Assembly: GCA_013042995.1 (NCBI GenBank)
Contig: JABDPB010000135.1
Coordinates: forward strand, 58,483 to 122,482
Source: Ignavibacteriaceae bacterium
GTDB taxonomy: Bacteria > Bacteroidota > Ignavibacteria > Ignavibacteriales > Ignavibacteriaceae
Reading direction: 5' to 3'
DNA: 64,000 nucleotides
Positions 1 through 8,861 of the stretch are shown piece by piece. The translations under genes and the position numbers were made by a program. The number at the start of each line of letters is the position of its first letter. Positions within the stretch are counted from its first letter, which is position 1. The notes below the pieces were generated by a model, which was not told where the DNA came from, made no database searches, and saw only the letters and a list, made by a program, of their open reading frames with translations.

Positions 1-1140
1 AGCGTTTTCTAAATTCAAATCAGATGAGGTCGTAAATGGTAAATTATTTTCAACAGAAAATTTTTCAATTGCATTTATCCTGTTTTTGATCGAAGGATGA
101 CTGTAGAAAAACCATTCTACAAATGGGTGAGGCTCTTTGTCCCCAAGATTTTGATCTGTTAATTTTTCCAATGTTTTCTTGAAGGCAAAAGGATTTCTAG
201 TTTCAAATACAGCATATTCATCAGCCTCAAATTCAAATTTTCTGCTCAATATATTTCCTAAAGGAGTTGTAAGTAAACCAATTATCATTGACCACAATGC
301 GAGCAAAGGAATTGCTCTAACCTGTGTAATGCTTTCAAATCCAAACCAGCTTAAGGAGTTCTTGTAAAGAAGTGCAATTAAAAATAATGTTAAAAAACTT
401 GAAAGCGTTCCAATTACAATATTTTTTATAATATGCTTCTTTTTGAAATGTCCAAGTTCGTGTGCAATTACTGTTTCAATTTCATCAGTGGTGTAACCGT
501 CGAGCAAAGTATCACCCAAAATAATTCGTTTGGTTTTTCCCAAGCCGGTAAACGCAGCGTTCGCTTTTTTTGTGTTCTTGCTCATATCGAACTTGTAAAC
601 ATTTTCTACTTTTAAGTTTGCATTTTGAGCAAGTTTTGTAATTCGATCTTTGAGCTCTACATCTTCAATAGGAGTTATTTTATAGAAGATAGGAAAGATT
701 AAAATGGGAAAAATCTGAGAAAGCACCACCGAAATTAAAAACATGATTATTGCAAACGGTAGCCACCACAAATCACCGAATTGGTTGAGCGAAAAATAAA
801 AAAGTAGTAAAATTGGGATTCCGATTGCAAGTGAAACAAGCAATCCTTTAAAATTTTCCCAAATCCATTTCCAAATTGTCTGATTAGAAAGATCGTACTT
901 ATGCTCGAGATAAAAACCTGTGTAATAACTAATTGGAAATGATATGATTGAGCCAACAATTCCAATCACTAAAACAAACGAAATAAAAAGCAGGTATGAA
1001 TTGTAAATATAGTTCGCTAAGTATTTTTCAAGCTGCAGGCTGTAGCCCAACCACACAAAAAGCAGAAGCAGAATAAATGAAGCAATCCCCTCACCTATTC
1101 CAACAGCTAGTTTAATATTATTGTATCTTTTTGCTTCCAT
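1..1140 (-). CDS. M48 (Ste24/CAAX-protease-like) membrane zinc metallopeptidase, C-terminus cut off by the window
   Basis: The ORF track misses this gene because the frame runs off the left edge without a stop. Translation from the ATG at 1140 gives 380 open codons. Several hydrophobic segments fill the first half (for example FILLLLFVWLGYSL). The zinc motif HELGH lies at about residues 227-231, and the downstream acidic ligand region EFEADEYA begins at about residue 303, as in M48A/Ste24 enzymes. Full-length members are about 410 residues, so only the tail should be missing. Ste24-type enzymes are integral membrane endopeptidases; a role in membrane protein quality control is inferred. It lies downstream of the Cys-rich secreted protein, separated by a terminator-like hairpin, so it probably has its own promoter. 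Confidence 0.9.
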   Translation of the reverse strand, partial: MEAKRYNNIKLAVGIGEGIASFILLLLFVWLGYSLQLEKYLANYIYNSYLLFISFVLVIGIVGSIISFPISYYTGFYLEHKYDLSNQTIWKWIWENFKGLLVSLAIGIPILLLFYFSLNQFGDLWWLPFAIIMFLISVVLSQIFPILIFPIFYKITPIEDVELKDRITKLAQNANLKVENVYKFDMSKNTKKANAAFTGLGKTKRIILGDTLLDGYTTDEIETVIAHELGHFKKKHIIKNIVIGTLSSFLTLFLIALLYKNSLSWFGFESITQVRAIPLLALWSMIIGLLTTPLGNILSRKFEFEADEYAVFETRNPFAFKKTLEKLTDQNLGDKEPHPFVEWFFYSHPSIKNRINAIEKFSVENNLPFTTSSDLNLENA

Positions 1141-1191
1141 AGATGTAAAAATAATTATATAGGTTTTGGTAAGCAATGAAGGTACGATACA

Positions 1192-1224
1192 TAAAAAACC
1201 CGAAGCTAATAAATAACCTCGGGT
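1192..1224 (-). terminator. Rho-independent terminator-like hairpin after the Cys-rich protein gene
   Basis: Read on the minus strand, ACCCGAGG and CTTCGGGT form a stem of 7-8 pairs with an 11-base loop, followed directly by a run of T. It lies just past the stop of the Cys-rich gene and before the M48 peptidase start, so it should end the former transcript. A-richness on both sides would allow weak action in the other direction too. Confidence 0.6.
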
Positions 1225-1249
1225 AAAAAATTATTGTTATTGTTAAAAG

Positions 1250-1609
1250 TTACCCTTTACCAGATGACTCTTCTGTTTCTAAGGTTTCTTCAGTATCATT
1301 AGCACAGCATTCCATTTTACAATCAGGTTTACATTCTTTTGTATCCATTCCATCAGAACTCATATTAGAGCCTGCATTTTTCTTCTCTTCACAGATTCTT
1401 TTGCATTCTTCTTTACTTTCTGCATTACATTCATGCTTAACTTCTTCACTTGTAGAAAGAGTTGACTGATTATTTGTTGAACTTTGGTTCGTTTCGAATG
1501 TTTGATTCGTTTTTATAGTCTGTTCAGTTCTTATATCACTCTCAGACTGTGCATTCGCATTAAAAGCGAAAAACAGAACAAGAGATATAATTGCGATAAA
1601 GGTTTTCAT
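1250..1609 (-). CDS. small secreted Cys-rich protein of unknown function
   Basis: A 119-residue protein with a clear signal peptide (hydrophobic core IAIISLVLFFAF, likely cleavage after NANAQ). A Thr/Asn/Gln/Ser-rich linker follows (about residues 22-55), then an acidic tail with seven cysteines spaced mostly by charged residues (HEC, EEC, RIC, KEC, PDC, MECC). I do not recognise the family. Cys spacing with many Glu/Lys would suit metal binding or disulfide cross-linking in the periplasm or at the surface, but that is inference. It is separated from batE by about 117 bp containing a near-perfect 22-bp palindrome, so it may be regulated independently of the Bat operon. Confidence 0.7.
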   Translation of the reverse strand: MKTFIAIISLVLFFAFNANAQSESDIRTEQTIKTNQTFETNQSSTNNQSTLSTSEEVKHECNAESKEECKRICEEKKNAGSNMSSDGMDTKECKPDCKMECCANDTEETLETEESSGKG

Positions 1610-1700
1610 GTGATTTCTTTCAATAATTATTATTTTAGTATGATTTTCTTAATCGAGAGTAAATATGAGGAGATAATTTACAAAATTATCAATCATTTAC

Positions 1701-1722
1701 AAGTGGCAAATATTTACCACTT
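1701..1722. promoter_or_regulatory. 22-bp near-perfect palindrome between batE and the Cys-rich gene
   Basis: AAGTGG-C-AAATATTT-A-CCACTT reads almost the same on both strands, with one mismatched pair. It sits 5 bp past the batE stop and about 92 bp upstream of the Cys-rich protein start. No T-run follows on either strand, so a dimeric-repressor operator for the small secreted protein fits better than an intrinsic terminator, though a processed 3' hairpin of the Bat transcript cannot be excluded. Confidence 0.4.
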
Positions 1723-1726
1723 AATA

Positions 1727-2509
1727 CTAAATTTTTTCAACACTTTCTTCTAATAACCAACCGACTTTACCATCAGCCAATCTAATTTTCACCCAATCAT
1801 CTAGTTTGTCTTCAAGTTTTAGCTTTAATCCTTCGTGAATTACAAATGCATCTGTGCTTTTAGTATCGGGAGAAGTTTTAACTGTGATTGACTGCTCCAC
1901 TACCACACCACTGATTTGCGTTTGCTCTCGATTTGCTTTCACAATTAAAAGAGAAACTGTAATAGCTAAAACTGCAAGCGTAGCTAAACCTGAAAATAAA
2001 ATAATTTTTTGCTGCGAGATAGATGTTGCAAAGAAATAAAAAACAAAAAGGAAAAGTAAAATCAAGTAAAATATAAACGCTGTATAAGTCCAAGCATTTA
2101 CTGAAAATGATTCAAGGATTACTTCCCACCACTCAAAAAGAAAAAAAGTTGGCAATGGTTGTATTCTATCAACTGTGCTAAGGTTTGCAAATGCAAGATT
2201 ATGCTTTATATCTTCATCTGTTGGAGAAAATTTTAAGGCCCGCTCGTAATTTACAATTGCGTAACCCAGTTCTCCGACTCTATAGTAAGAATTTGCAAGA
2301 TTAAAATAAAGCGATGTGCCTTCGTATCCCTCATTTCTTAAATCTTCATAAATTTCTATGGCTTTATCAAATTCACCATTTCGATAAAATTCACCTGCCT
2401 GCTGCATTGCTTCACTTTCATCTGCAAATCCAGATTTAGTAAATAAAATGAAGACTAGTACAAGGGCTAGAAAATTTAGAGAAGGAATAAGAAGTCCAGC
2501 TTTACGCAT
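1727..2509 (-). CDS. batE: BatE: TPR and SH3-like membrane protein of the Bat operon
   Basis: The track ORF begins at 2638, but the first 43 residues lie inside batD. The start at 2509 (ATG) is chosen because it overlaps the batD stop (ATGCGTAA) and has GGAAAAGGAAG just upstream, giving 260 residues. It has an N-terminal hydrophobic segment, TPR repeats at about residues 30-105 (EFDKAIEIYEDL, GYAIVNYERALKFSP), two membrane segments at about 130-190, and a C-terminal SH3b-like region (VKTSPDTKSTDAFVIHEG, DDWVKIRLADGKVGWL). This is the usual BatE layout. It is last in the operon. Bat proteins are linked to oxidative stress tolerance and envelope function in Bacteroidota and Leptospira, but their biochemical role is unsettled. 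Confidence 0.88.
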   Translation of the reverse strand: MRKAGLLIPSLNFLALVLVFILFTKSGFADESEAMQQAGEFYRNGEFDKAIEIYEDLRNEGYEGTSLYFNLANSYYRVGELGYAIVNYERALKFSPTDEDIKHNLAFANLSTVDRIQPLPTFFLFEWWEVILESFSVNAWTYTAFIFYLILLFLFVFYFFATSISQQKIILFSGLATLAVLAITVSLLIVKANREQTQISGVVVEQSITVKTSPDTKSTDAFVIHEGLKLKLEDKLDDWVKIRLADGKVGWLLEESVEKI

Positions 2510-4322
2510 AGCTTCCTTTTCCAATTTTTTGAGGAACAATACTTTTCTCAATATTAATGATGACATCGGCAATTTCATCGTACATTTCTTGCTTTGCCGC
2601 AGATTTTTCTGCACTGGGAGCAAAACGAACAAATTCACATTTTTCTGCGCCGGATTTTAAATTATTAATTAATTCATCAGAAACGTTTTTAATTCTTAAT
2701 TCATTTGCTGCTCGATCAAGCGTAAACTCGGATTTCGGTATGTGAAGTTTATCCTCCAAATATCCAAACAATGCAGATGAAAGTTCCGTATAGAACTCTT
2801 TGTGTTGCTGTGTGTCCATTAATTTCTTTGCAAGTTTTAAACGGTTCTTTGCAATCTTTTGAGCTTTTTGATACCGCAGAAGAACAACATTACCATGCAG
2901 TTTATCGTATCTTCTCTTCCATCCGATAAATCCAATTGCTAAAACAAAAGGAAGGACACTAGCAACAATAAATCCAGTTGAGTTAATTATGTAATTCTTC
3001 CTTTTTTCAATATCATCATAAGAAGTTTTAATAAATCGAATATCGCTTCCGAGTTCGCGAATATCTTCTTTACCTACTATTTCAGTTGAAGCTATTTTAT
3101 CTCCAGGTTTAATATCAATTTTAAAAGGTTCAGAACTAACAGTGATGTACTTTCCCTTTGAAGGATTATAGAAAGAAAATTCAAGTGGTGGAATTTCTCT
3201 TAGTCCAACAACCCTCGGCACAAAAAGATACTCTCCGGTTTTACTACCGTTTATTCTTCCTTTTCTATTTATCTGCTCTTCAATTTTTGGCTCGTATTCT
3301 TCGAATCCATTTGGGAAATTTATTTTAGGCAGATCAAGTAGTTTTATGTTTCCCGAACCAGAGACTTTTACATTTAGCGTAAGTGGTTCATTTGATTTTG
3401 TTTTTGTGCTGCTTAAATCAGCTTTAAACGAAAAATCACCTACTGCACCGTTAAAAGATTCAGGGGCACCCGCCGGTAAAGGTTTAACAATTATTTTAAT
3501 TATATTTGATTTAAAATCTAAGTCTACAGTCTCATATCTATTGAAAGGATCACCGAAAAAATCATCCCAGATGTTTTTTCCTTTTTGTTTTTTCATAGCT
3601 ACAGGAATTTTTAAATCCAACGGGGTAACTTCCAAGGTCCCAACTTGGGTTGGAAAAAGTGCAACTTTTAATAATTCTCCAACTTCAAATCGCTTTCCAT
3701 TTACAACTTCAACTTTAAAGTTAATAGTTTTATCAGTCTCCAATTCTTCTGCCCAAAAACCTTGATATTTAGGCATTTGATTTGGAGACAATTGTCCTAT
3801 TAAAATACTTTTATATAATTTATATGTAAGTATTATTTGTTCCCCCACAAGTGCTTTAGTTTTATTAACAGTGGCACGAACAAAAAGATTTTTCGCAATT
3901 TCATCGTAAGAAATTTGAGAATCATTTTTCTTCTGTTGCGGTTTATCTTTTCCTTTTACAACGGTAATTTTTATTGGTTTAGTTTCATAAGTTGTTTCTG
4001 CCTGAATAATACTTGCTGAGCCAATATTAAAAGTTCCGACAGATTTTGCTTGTACAATAAATGAATAAGTTAGTGAAGCAGTCTGCGCACCATTAATTAT
4101 TTGAATACTCGTTGACTGACTTGGACCAGAAAGGATCATAAAATTGTTAAAAGATGGAGGAGAAAATTTTGTAAGATTATTTATATTCGATCCGGAAAAT
4201 GTAAACGAAATCTGGAATCTTTCATTGTCTGCGACTGTAGTTTCATTTACAGATGCAGTAAATTCCTGTGCAAAAAGAAGTGTTGGCAGGAAAATAAAAT
4301 ATGTAAGTAGAGTTTTGATCAC
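2502..4322 (-). CDS. batD: BatD: large periplasmic/membrane protein of the Bat operon
   Basis: About 606 residues with a signal peptide (LLTYFIFLPTLLFAQ), long beta-rich repeats typical of BatD (ETTVADNERFQISFTFSG; ATVNKTKALVGEQIILTYKL), one membrane helix near residue 450 (GFIVASVLPFVLAIGFIGW) and a helical cytoplasmic tail. The track starts at TTG 4328, but the in-frame GTG at 4322 overlaps the batC stop (TAGTG) and is correctly spaced from AAAAGGA, so GTG is preferred. Translational coupling to batC is implied. BatD-family proteins are presumed to scaffold the vWA proteins BatA and BatB at the inner membrane; that is family knowledge of limited depth. Confidence 0.9.
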   Translation of the reverse strand: MIKTLLTYFIFLPTLLFAQEFTASVNETTVADNERFQISFTFSGSNINNLTKFSPPSFNNFMILSGPSQSTSIQIINGAQTASLTYSFIVQAKSVGTFNIGSASIIQAETTYETKPIKITVVKGKDKPQQKKNDSQISYDEIAKNLFVRATVNKTKALVGEQIILTYKLYKSILIGQLSPNQMPKYQGFWAEELETDKTINFKVEVVNGKRFEVGELLKVALFPTQVGTLEVTPLDLKIPVAMKKQKGKNIWDDFFGDPFNRYETVDLDFKSNIIKIIVKPLPAGAPESFNGAVGDFSFKADLSSTKTKSNEPLTLNVKVSGSGNIKLLDLPKINFPNGFEEYEPKIEEQINRKGRINGSKTGEYLFVPRVVGLREIPPLEFSFYNPSKGKYITVSSEPFKIDIKPGDKIASTEIVGKEDIRELGSDIRFIKTSYDDIEKRKNYIINSTGFIVASVLPFVLAIGFIGWKRRYDKLHGNVVLLRYQKAQKIAKNRLKLAKKLMDTQQHKEFYTELSSALFGYLEDKLHIPKSEFTLDRAANELRIKNVSDELINNLKSGAEKCEFVRFAPSAEKSAAKQEMYDEIADVIINIEKSIVPQKIGKGSYA

Positions 4323-5014
4323 TACCAATCCTTTTCTGTTTTAACTCTTTGTCCTTTTATTTTTCTCAATTTCTTTTGCAAGTCTTTTTCATTTTCTTTT
4401 AAAGCTTCTAAAATTCTTTCTGCTTCCTGCTTTGTTATTTCCTGTTCGCGTTGCTGCTGATGTTGCTTTTGTTGCTCTTGTTCTTTTTGCTGCTGATTTT
4501 GGTTCTGTTGATCTTCCTTTTCATTCTTCTCCTGTTCATTCTTATCATTTTGCTGCTGCTGATTTTGATCCTGATTGTTCAACATATTCAATGCATACGA
4601 AAGATTGTACTTTGTTTCTTGGTCATTCGGGTTCAATTTTAATGCTTCTTTATATGCACCTATGCTTTCTTTAATTTTTTGAGATTTGAGCAGTGAGTTC
4701 CCAACGTTGTGATATATTTTTGCTTTTTGTTCATCTGTTTTTGCAATAGCTAGTGCCGATTGAAATGATTTCATTGCTTCATCATATCTTTGCTGTTTGT
4801 AGTATGCATCTCCCAGATTGAATTGCGCTTCAAAACTTTCAGGATCTAATTCTATACCTTTTTTAAAGTTCACTTCAGCATCTGCAAATTTTTGTTCATC
4901 GTATTTTTCAACACCTTCGTTTACTAATCCACGAGTTGATTGAGCAATGGACACAGATACTGCAGCGAAGACAATAGAAATTATCACAATTAAATATTTT
5001 TTTACTAATATCAT
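4322..5014 (-). CDS. batC: BatC: TPR protein with Gln/Glu-rich tail
   Basis: A 230-residue protein with a signal or anchor segment (YLIVIISIVFAAVSVSIAQ), then TPR repeats at about residues 30-145 (FADAEVNFKKGIELDPES, YDEAMKSFQSALAIA, IKESIGAYKEALKLNPND). The last third is strongly low-complexity, Gln/Glu/Lys/Asn-rich, probably coiled or disordered. Order batB-batC-batD and the TPR content identify it. Its ATG overlaps the batB stop (ATGA) and its own stop overlaps the batD GTG. Plus-strand ORFs in this interval are shadows of the glutamine-rich coding. Confidence 0.88.
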   Translation of the reverse strand: MILVKKYLIVIISIVFAAVSVSIAQSTRGLVNEGVEKYDEQKFADAEVNFKKGIELDPESFEAQFNLGDAYYKQQRYDEAMKSFQSALAIAKTDEQKAKIYHNVGNSLLKSQKIKESIGAYKEALKLNPNDQETKYNLSYALNMLNNQDQNQQQQNDKNEQEKNEKEDQQNQNQQQKEQEQQKQHQQQREQEITKQEAERILEALKENEKDLQKKLRKIKGQRVKTEKDW

Positions 5015-6051
5015 TGTTCCAAACCTAATTTTTTATTAATTCTTGCGTATAAAGGTGATTTCTTTTCTGAAATAAAGAATTCTATTACCAATAAAATTAT
5101 TGCAGGAATTAAAAAATAATAAAAACGATCTTCGTAATCAGTTACTTTTTTCACCCCAAATTCTGCCTGTTCAAGTTCTCCAAGTTCTGTGTAAATTTTA
5201 TCAAGGTAATCTTCATAATTTGTTCCGCGGAAATATTTTCCACTACCGGCAACTGCAATTTGTTTCAATGTCTCTTCATCAAGCTTGGTTAAAACTGTAT
5301 TACCGACTTTGTCTTTTTTGAAGCCCACTGACTGACCGTACTTGTTGTAAATCGGTATTGGTACGCCGCCACTTGAGCCCAAACCAATCGTATAAATTTT
5401 AATATTTTTTGAAACTGCATTTTCAACTGCTTCCACTACATCACCTTCGTGATCTTCACCATCAGTAATTGCTATTATAACTTTATCCGTTGATAGAGAA
5501 TCGAAAGAATTAACTGCCAAGTCTATAGCAGAAGCGATGGCTGTGCCCTGAGAGGGAACAGAATTAACATCGACAGCGGAAAGAAAAAGATTTGCTGCCG
5601 AGTAATCAGTTGTTAAAGGAATTTGAATATAAGCCTGCCCCGCAAATATTATAAGACCAATTCTATCACCGCGCAGTTTATTAATCAAATTTGATATCTG
5701 GTATTTTGCTTTTTCAAGTCTGCTTGGCTTAATATCTTCTGCATTCATACTGAAAGAAACGTCCAGTAATATAAAAACATCAATGCCGGTTTGTTTAACC
5801 TCTTGCATTTTTGTGCCAACCTGTGGGTTAGCCGCCGCAAAAACCAGACAAGCAAATGCTAAAATGATAATTACAAACTTTACCCATCTTTTTATGGAGC
5901 TGTCTGTTGGAAAAAGTGTTTTGTGCAAGTCCAAATCGGCAAATTTTTGTAAAAGCTTTTTCCTGTTCCTGTTTAGCAACCAAAACAACACAATAACAAC
6001 AGGAATAAAGTAAAGTAGATTCAAATATTCAGGATTTGCAAAGCGAAACAT
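5011..6051 (-). CDS. batB: BatB: vWA-domain membrane protein
   Basis: A 346-residue protein with N-terminal membrane segments (about residues 11-27 and 57-73), a central vWA domain with a complete MIDAS signature (DVSFS at about 97-101, plus TDGEDHEG) and a C-terminal membrane helix (YYFLIPAIILLVIEFFI). This is the TM-TM-vWA-TM layout of BatA/BatB. It starts 3 bp after batA stops and overlaps batC. vWA domains bind protein partners through a metal ion; here the domain should face the periplasm. BatA next door is a close paralogue. Confidence 0.92.
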   Translation of the reverse strand: MFRFANPEYLNLLYFIPVVIVLFWLLNRNRKKLLQKFADLDLHKTLFPTDSSIKRWVKFVIIILAFACLVFAAANPQVGTKMQEVKQTGIDVFILLDVSFSMNAEDIKPSRLEKAKYQISNLINKLRGDRIGLIIFAGQAYIQIPLTTDYSAANLFLSAVDVNSVPSQGTAIASAIDLAVNSFDSLSTDKVIIAITDGEDHEGDVVEAVENAVSKNIKIYTIGLGSSGGVPIPIYNKYGQSVGFKKDKVGNTVLTKLDEETLKQIAVAGSGKYFRGTNYEDYLDKIYTELGELEQAEFGVKKVTDYEDRFYYFLIPAIILLVIEFFISEKKSPLYARINKKLGLEQ

Positions 6052-6054
6052 ATT

Positions 6055-7050
6055 CTATGGTAATTTTCTAAAAATTGTTTTTGATAATCCTAATTCAAAG
6101 AGCAGCAAAATCAAACCGCCCCAAAGCCAGCTATGATATTTTTCACTTGCATTTCTATAAGATGTAATTTCAATTTTTGTTTTCTCCAGCTTATCAATTT
6201 TTTCATAAATATCTTGCAGAGCTCGGTTGTTTGTTGCACGGAAATACTGACCTTCAGTGATTCCAGAAATTTCTTTAAGTACTTCTTCATCTATTTCAAC
6301 GGGCACCATTTGATATCGCATTCCAAAAGGAGTTTTTACAGGATAAGGGGCATTCCCACGTGTGCCAACACCAATTGTATATATTCTTATATCAAATGCA
6401 TTAGCAATTTCTGCCGCGCTAATCGGGTCAACTTCACCACTATTGTTTACGCCATCTGTAATTAAAATAAGTATTCTGCTTTTAGCATCGCTTTCTTTCA
6501 ACCTATTTACACCGTTTGCAATTGCATTTCCCATGGCAGTGCCATCTTCAATCATACCACTTTTAATATCGATTAGAAGATTTCTTAAAACGTTGTAATC
6601 GATGGTAAGTGGACATTGAGTAAAAGCTTCTCTCGCAAAAACAACCAATCCAATTCTGTCTGATGTTCTTCCCTCAACAAAATTATCAATTACATCTTTT
6701 GCAGCTTCCAAACGATTTGGTTGAAAATCTTTCGCAAGCATGCTGCTAGAAATATCAAGAACCATCGCAATATCAATTCCTTCTGTAGTTACATTTTCTC
6801 CCGAAGTAAAACTTTGTGGTCTGGCAAGTGCAACAATAAGTAATCCAATCGCAATCAGTCGCAATGAAAACGGAACGTGTCTTAAATATTCACGTATAGT
6901 TGATGGCACATCTTTAAATATATTTATTGAAGAGTATTTAACAGACGATTGAACTTTCATTCCTCTGAAAATATACCAGGCGATCATCAGCGGAATAATT
7001 AAAAGAAAATAGAGAACCCAAGGATACGCAAACGTTACTCCGCTAAGCAT
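6055..7050 (-). CDS. batA: BatA: vWA-domain membrane protein
   Basis: About 331 residues from ATG 7050. The track start at 7068 is replaced because GAGGAG lies at ideal distance before 7050 and this ATG overlaps the upstream stop (ATGCTTAG). Layout matches BatB: two N-terminal membrane segments (WVLYFLLIIPLMIAWYIF; LRLIAIGLLIVALA), a vWA domain with MIDAS residues D99-x-S101-x-S103 (DISSS) and TDGVNNSGE, and a C-terminal helix (WLWGGLILLLFELGL). Paralogous to BatB and presumed to work with it. Confidence 0.92.
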   Translation of the reverse strand: MLSGVTFAYPWVLYFLLIIPLMIAWYIFRGMKVQSSVKYSSINIFKDVPSTIREYLRHVPFSLRLIAIGLLIVALARPQSFTSGENVTTEGIDIAMVLDISSSMLAKDFQPNRLEAAKDVIDNFVEGRTSDRIGLVVFAREAFTQCPLTIDYNVLRNLLIDIKSGMIEDGTAMGNAIANGVNRLKESDAKSRILILITDGVNNSGEVDPISAAEIANAFDIRIYTIGVGTRGNAPYPVKTPFGMRYQMVPVEIDEEVLKEISGITEGQYFRATNNRALQDIYEKIDKLEKTKIEITSYRNASEKYHSWLWGGLILLLFELGLSKTIFRKLP

Positions 7051-7990
7051 TTTGCAGCTCCTCTTCAACTTTTTCTATTTTAGTTGGGATTGTTTTGTTT
7101 ACAATCTTTTTAGCTTGTTTCATCATTTCTTCATTAACAGAAGCGATAGGAATAAATTTTGCAAATTTTACTAAATCAGCATTGTTTAAAAATTGATTTG
7201 TTTCTTCTAAAATAATTTCTGCCGCTGATACTTTTTTTAGCTGCTCCATCTGTTCAGTTGTTGTTAATTCCAGTGCCGGAAGTTCAAAGCGTTCTTCGAA
7301 ATAGTTACGGACAATTCCTGTAATATTTGAATGATATTCTTTTACTTTTCCTTTTTGCCAGAGCTGTTCGCTTTCAAGCTTATCAAGTGCAGCAAGCGCT
7401 TTTACATGCGGAGGAATTGTAATAATCTTTTTCTTTACAGGAACTGCAGCTTTCTTTTTTTTGTATCGAAGGTACAAATAAATAGCCAGTGCAATCAGTA
7501 CTAAAACAATAAAAATAATTAACAAAATAAATTTCCAATTGAGCGGAATTGTAAGTGGTTCTTTTACATCTTTTATCTCAGCCTGCTGTTCAACTGGAAC
7601 TGTGTGCACTGTAAATGTAACTGAATTTGAGAGTACTTCCTGCTCCTCACCATCTAAGGTTTTATATTTAACTGCTATTCGAGGAATTGTAACCGACCCT
7701 GAATCGTAATATGACACTATAAAATGATAAACAATTGCTCTTTTTTCTTCAGTTTCAACAATTGATGGTTCAAGCTCTTTAATAACTTCAACTTCCTTTA
7801 AGCTATCACGAATAAACGGTGCAATAATTTCTACATCTTTATCAGTTCTAAGTTCTAAAGAGTAATTAATGTAATCGCCAACTAAATAATCGCTTGAATC
7901 AACTGAAGCTAATGCTGAAACTGATTGAGCAGAAACTTCAGCATAAAAAATTAAAAGTGATATGAAAAATATTCTTAGAATATTTACCAT
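7043..7990 (-). CDS. single-pass membrane protein of the Bat operon, unknown role
   Basis: A 315-residue protein with a signal peptide (ILRIFFISLLIFYAEVSAQ), a beta-rich periplasmic part of about 125 residues that resembles a single BatD-type repeat (DSSDYLVGDYINYSLELR), one membrane helix at about residues 153-174, a Lys-rich stop-transfer (RYKKKK) and a helical cytoplasmic tail. This gene regularly sits between DUF58 and batA in such operons, often annotated only as hypothetical. Its ATG lies within the end of the DUF58 gene (ATGGTAA) and its end overlaps batA, so it is translationally coupled on both sides. I infer an adaptor linking DUF58/MoxR in the cytoplasm to BatA/B outside. Confidence 0.8.
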   Translation of the reverse strand: MVNILRIFFISLLIFYAEVSAQSVSALASVDSSDYLVGDYINYSLELRTDKDVEIIAPFIRDSLKEVEVIKELEPSIVETEEKRAIVYHFIVSYYDSGSVTIPRIAVKYKTLDGEEQEVLSNSVTFTVHTVPVEQQAEIKDVKEPLTIPLNWKFILLIIFIVLVLIALAIYLYLRYKKKKAAVPVKKKIITIPPHVKALAALDKLESEQLWQKGKVKEYHSNITGIVRNYFEERFELPALELTTTEQMEQLKKVSAAEIILEETNQFLNNADLVKFAKFIPIASVNEEMMKQAKKIVNKTIPTKIEKVEEELQNA

Positions 7991-8859
7991 CGTCTTTCAC
8001 GCATTCTGAAAAAATTTACAAGTGGCGCAATATAATTTGAGCCTGCTTGAACGTAAATGCTATCCAATCTACTTGAAATAAAAAGAGATTTTCTTTTAGT
8101 AACTATTTCGTTTCTTCTTTTTAGTAGGGCATCCTGAACACGTTTACTGCTTGTATCAACCCATCTTTCTTCACTTGTTTCCGCATCGGTAAGTTTTATC
8201 AATCCCATTTTTGGAATTTCAGATTCACGTCTGTCATCAAGCACAATTCCGATAAGATCGTTCTTCTTTCCAACGGCTCTTAAAATTTTTTCATAACCTT
8301 CATCCATAAAATCGGAGAGAAGAAAAACTATTGAACGTTTTTTGATTGCACCGTTCATAAATTCAAGCGCAGTTCGTAAGTTTGTTTGATTTCCTTCTGG
8401 TTCAAATGATAGTACATCGCGGATTATTCTTAAAACATGTTTATTTCCTTTTCGCGGCGGGACAAATTTTTCAACTTTATCTGTAAACAAAATTAAACCT
8501 ACTTTGTCATTATTCTTTAATGCAGAAAAAGCAAGAATTGCACTCAGTTCAGCAGCCACTCTCTGTTTTGTTTTTGAAAGTGATCCAAACATTTGTGAAC
8601 CGCTCAAATCAACCATTAAAATTACTGTGAGCTCACGTTCCTCTTCGAAAATTTTAACAAAAGGGTGTCCAAATCGTGCAGTAACGTTCCAATCAATGTT
8701 TCTTATATCATCACCAAACTGGTATTCGCGCACTTCCGAAAATTCCATTCCCCTTCCTTTAAAAACAGAATGGTATTCACCCGAAAAGACTTGATTGACA
8801 AGTCCTTTAGTACGAATTTCAATTTGTCTGACTAGTTTTAATAATTCTTTTGTAAGCAA
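7984..8859 (-). CDS. DUF58 (vWA-like) protein partner of MoxR
   Basis: A 291-residue soluble protein. The DUF58 hallmark (GRGMEFSEVREYQFGDDIRN followed by DWNVTAR) is at about residues 36-65, followed by a vWA-like fold with DLSGSQ. The start codon is TTG at 8859, two bases after the moxR stop; no better in-frame start exists before residue 38. DUF58 proteins are near-universal partners of MoxR AAA+ ATPases, which are thought to insert or remodel metal-binding or vWA substrates. Here it links moxR to the Bat genes. Confidence 0.9.
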   Translation of the reverse strand: MLTKELLKLVRQIEIRTKGLVNQVFSGEYHSVFKGRGMEFSEVREYQFGDDIRNIDWNVTARFGHPFVKIFEEERELTVILMVDLSGSQMFGSLSKTKQRVAAELSAILAFSALKNNDKVGLILFTDKVEKFVPPRKGNKHVLRIIRDVLSFEPEGNQTNLRTALEFMNGAIKKRSIVFLLSDFMDEGYEKILRAVGKKNDLIGIVLDDRRESEIPKMGLIKLTDAETSEERWVDTSSKRVQDALLKRRNEIVTKRKSLFISSRLDSIYVQAGSNYIAPLVNFFRMRERRW

Positions 8860-8861
8860 TT

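Noticed and set aside
2510-2638. N-terminal extension of batE in the ORF track
   Set aside because: It lies wholly in the end of batD in another frame; the ATG at 2509 with a good ribosome site explains the start.
4432-4674. Plus-strand ORFs rich in Leu opposite batC
   Set aside because: They are antisense shadows of the Gln/Glu-rich coding of BatC and have no ribosome site.
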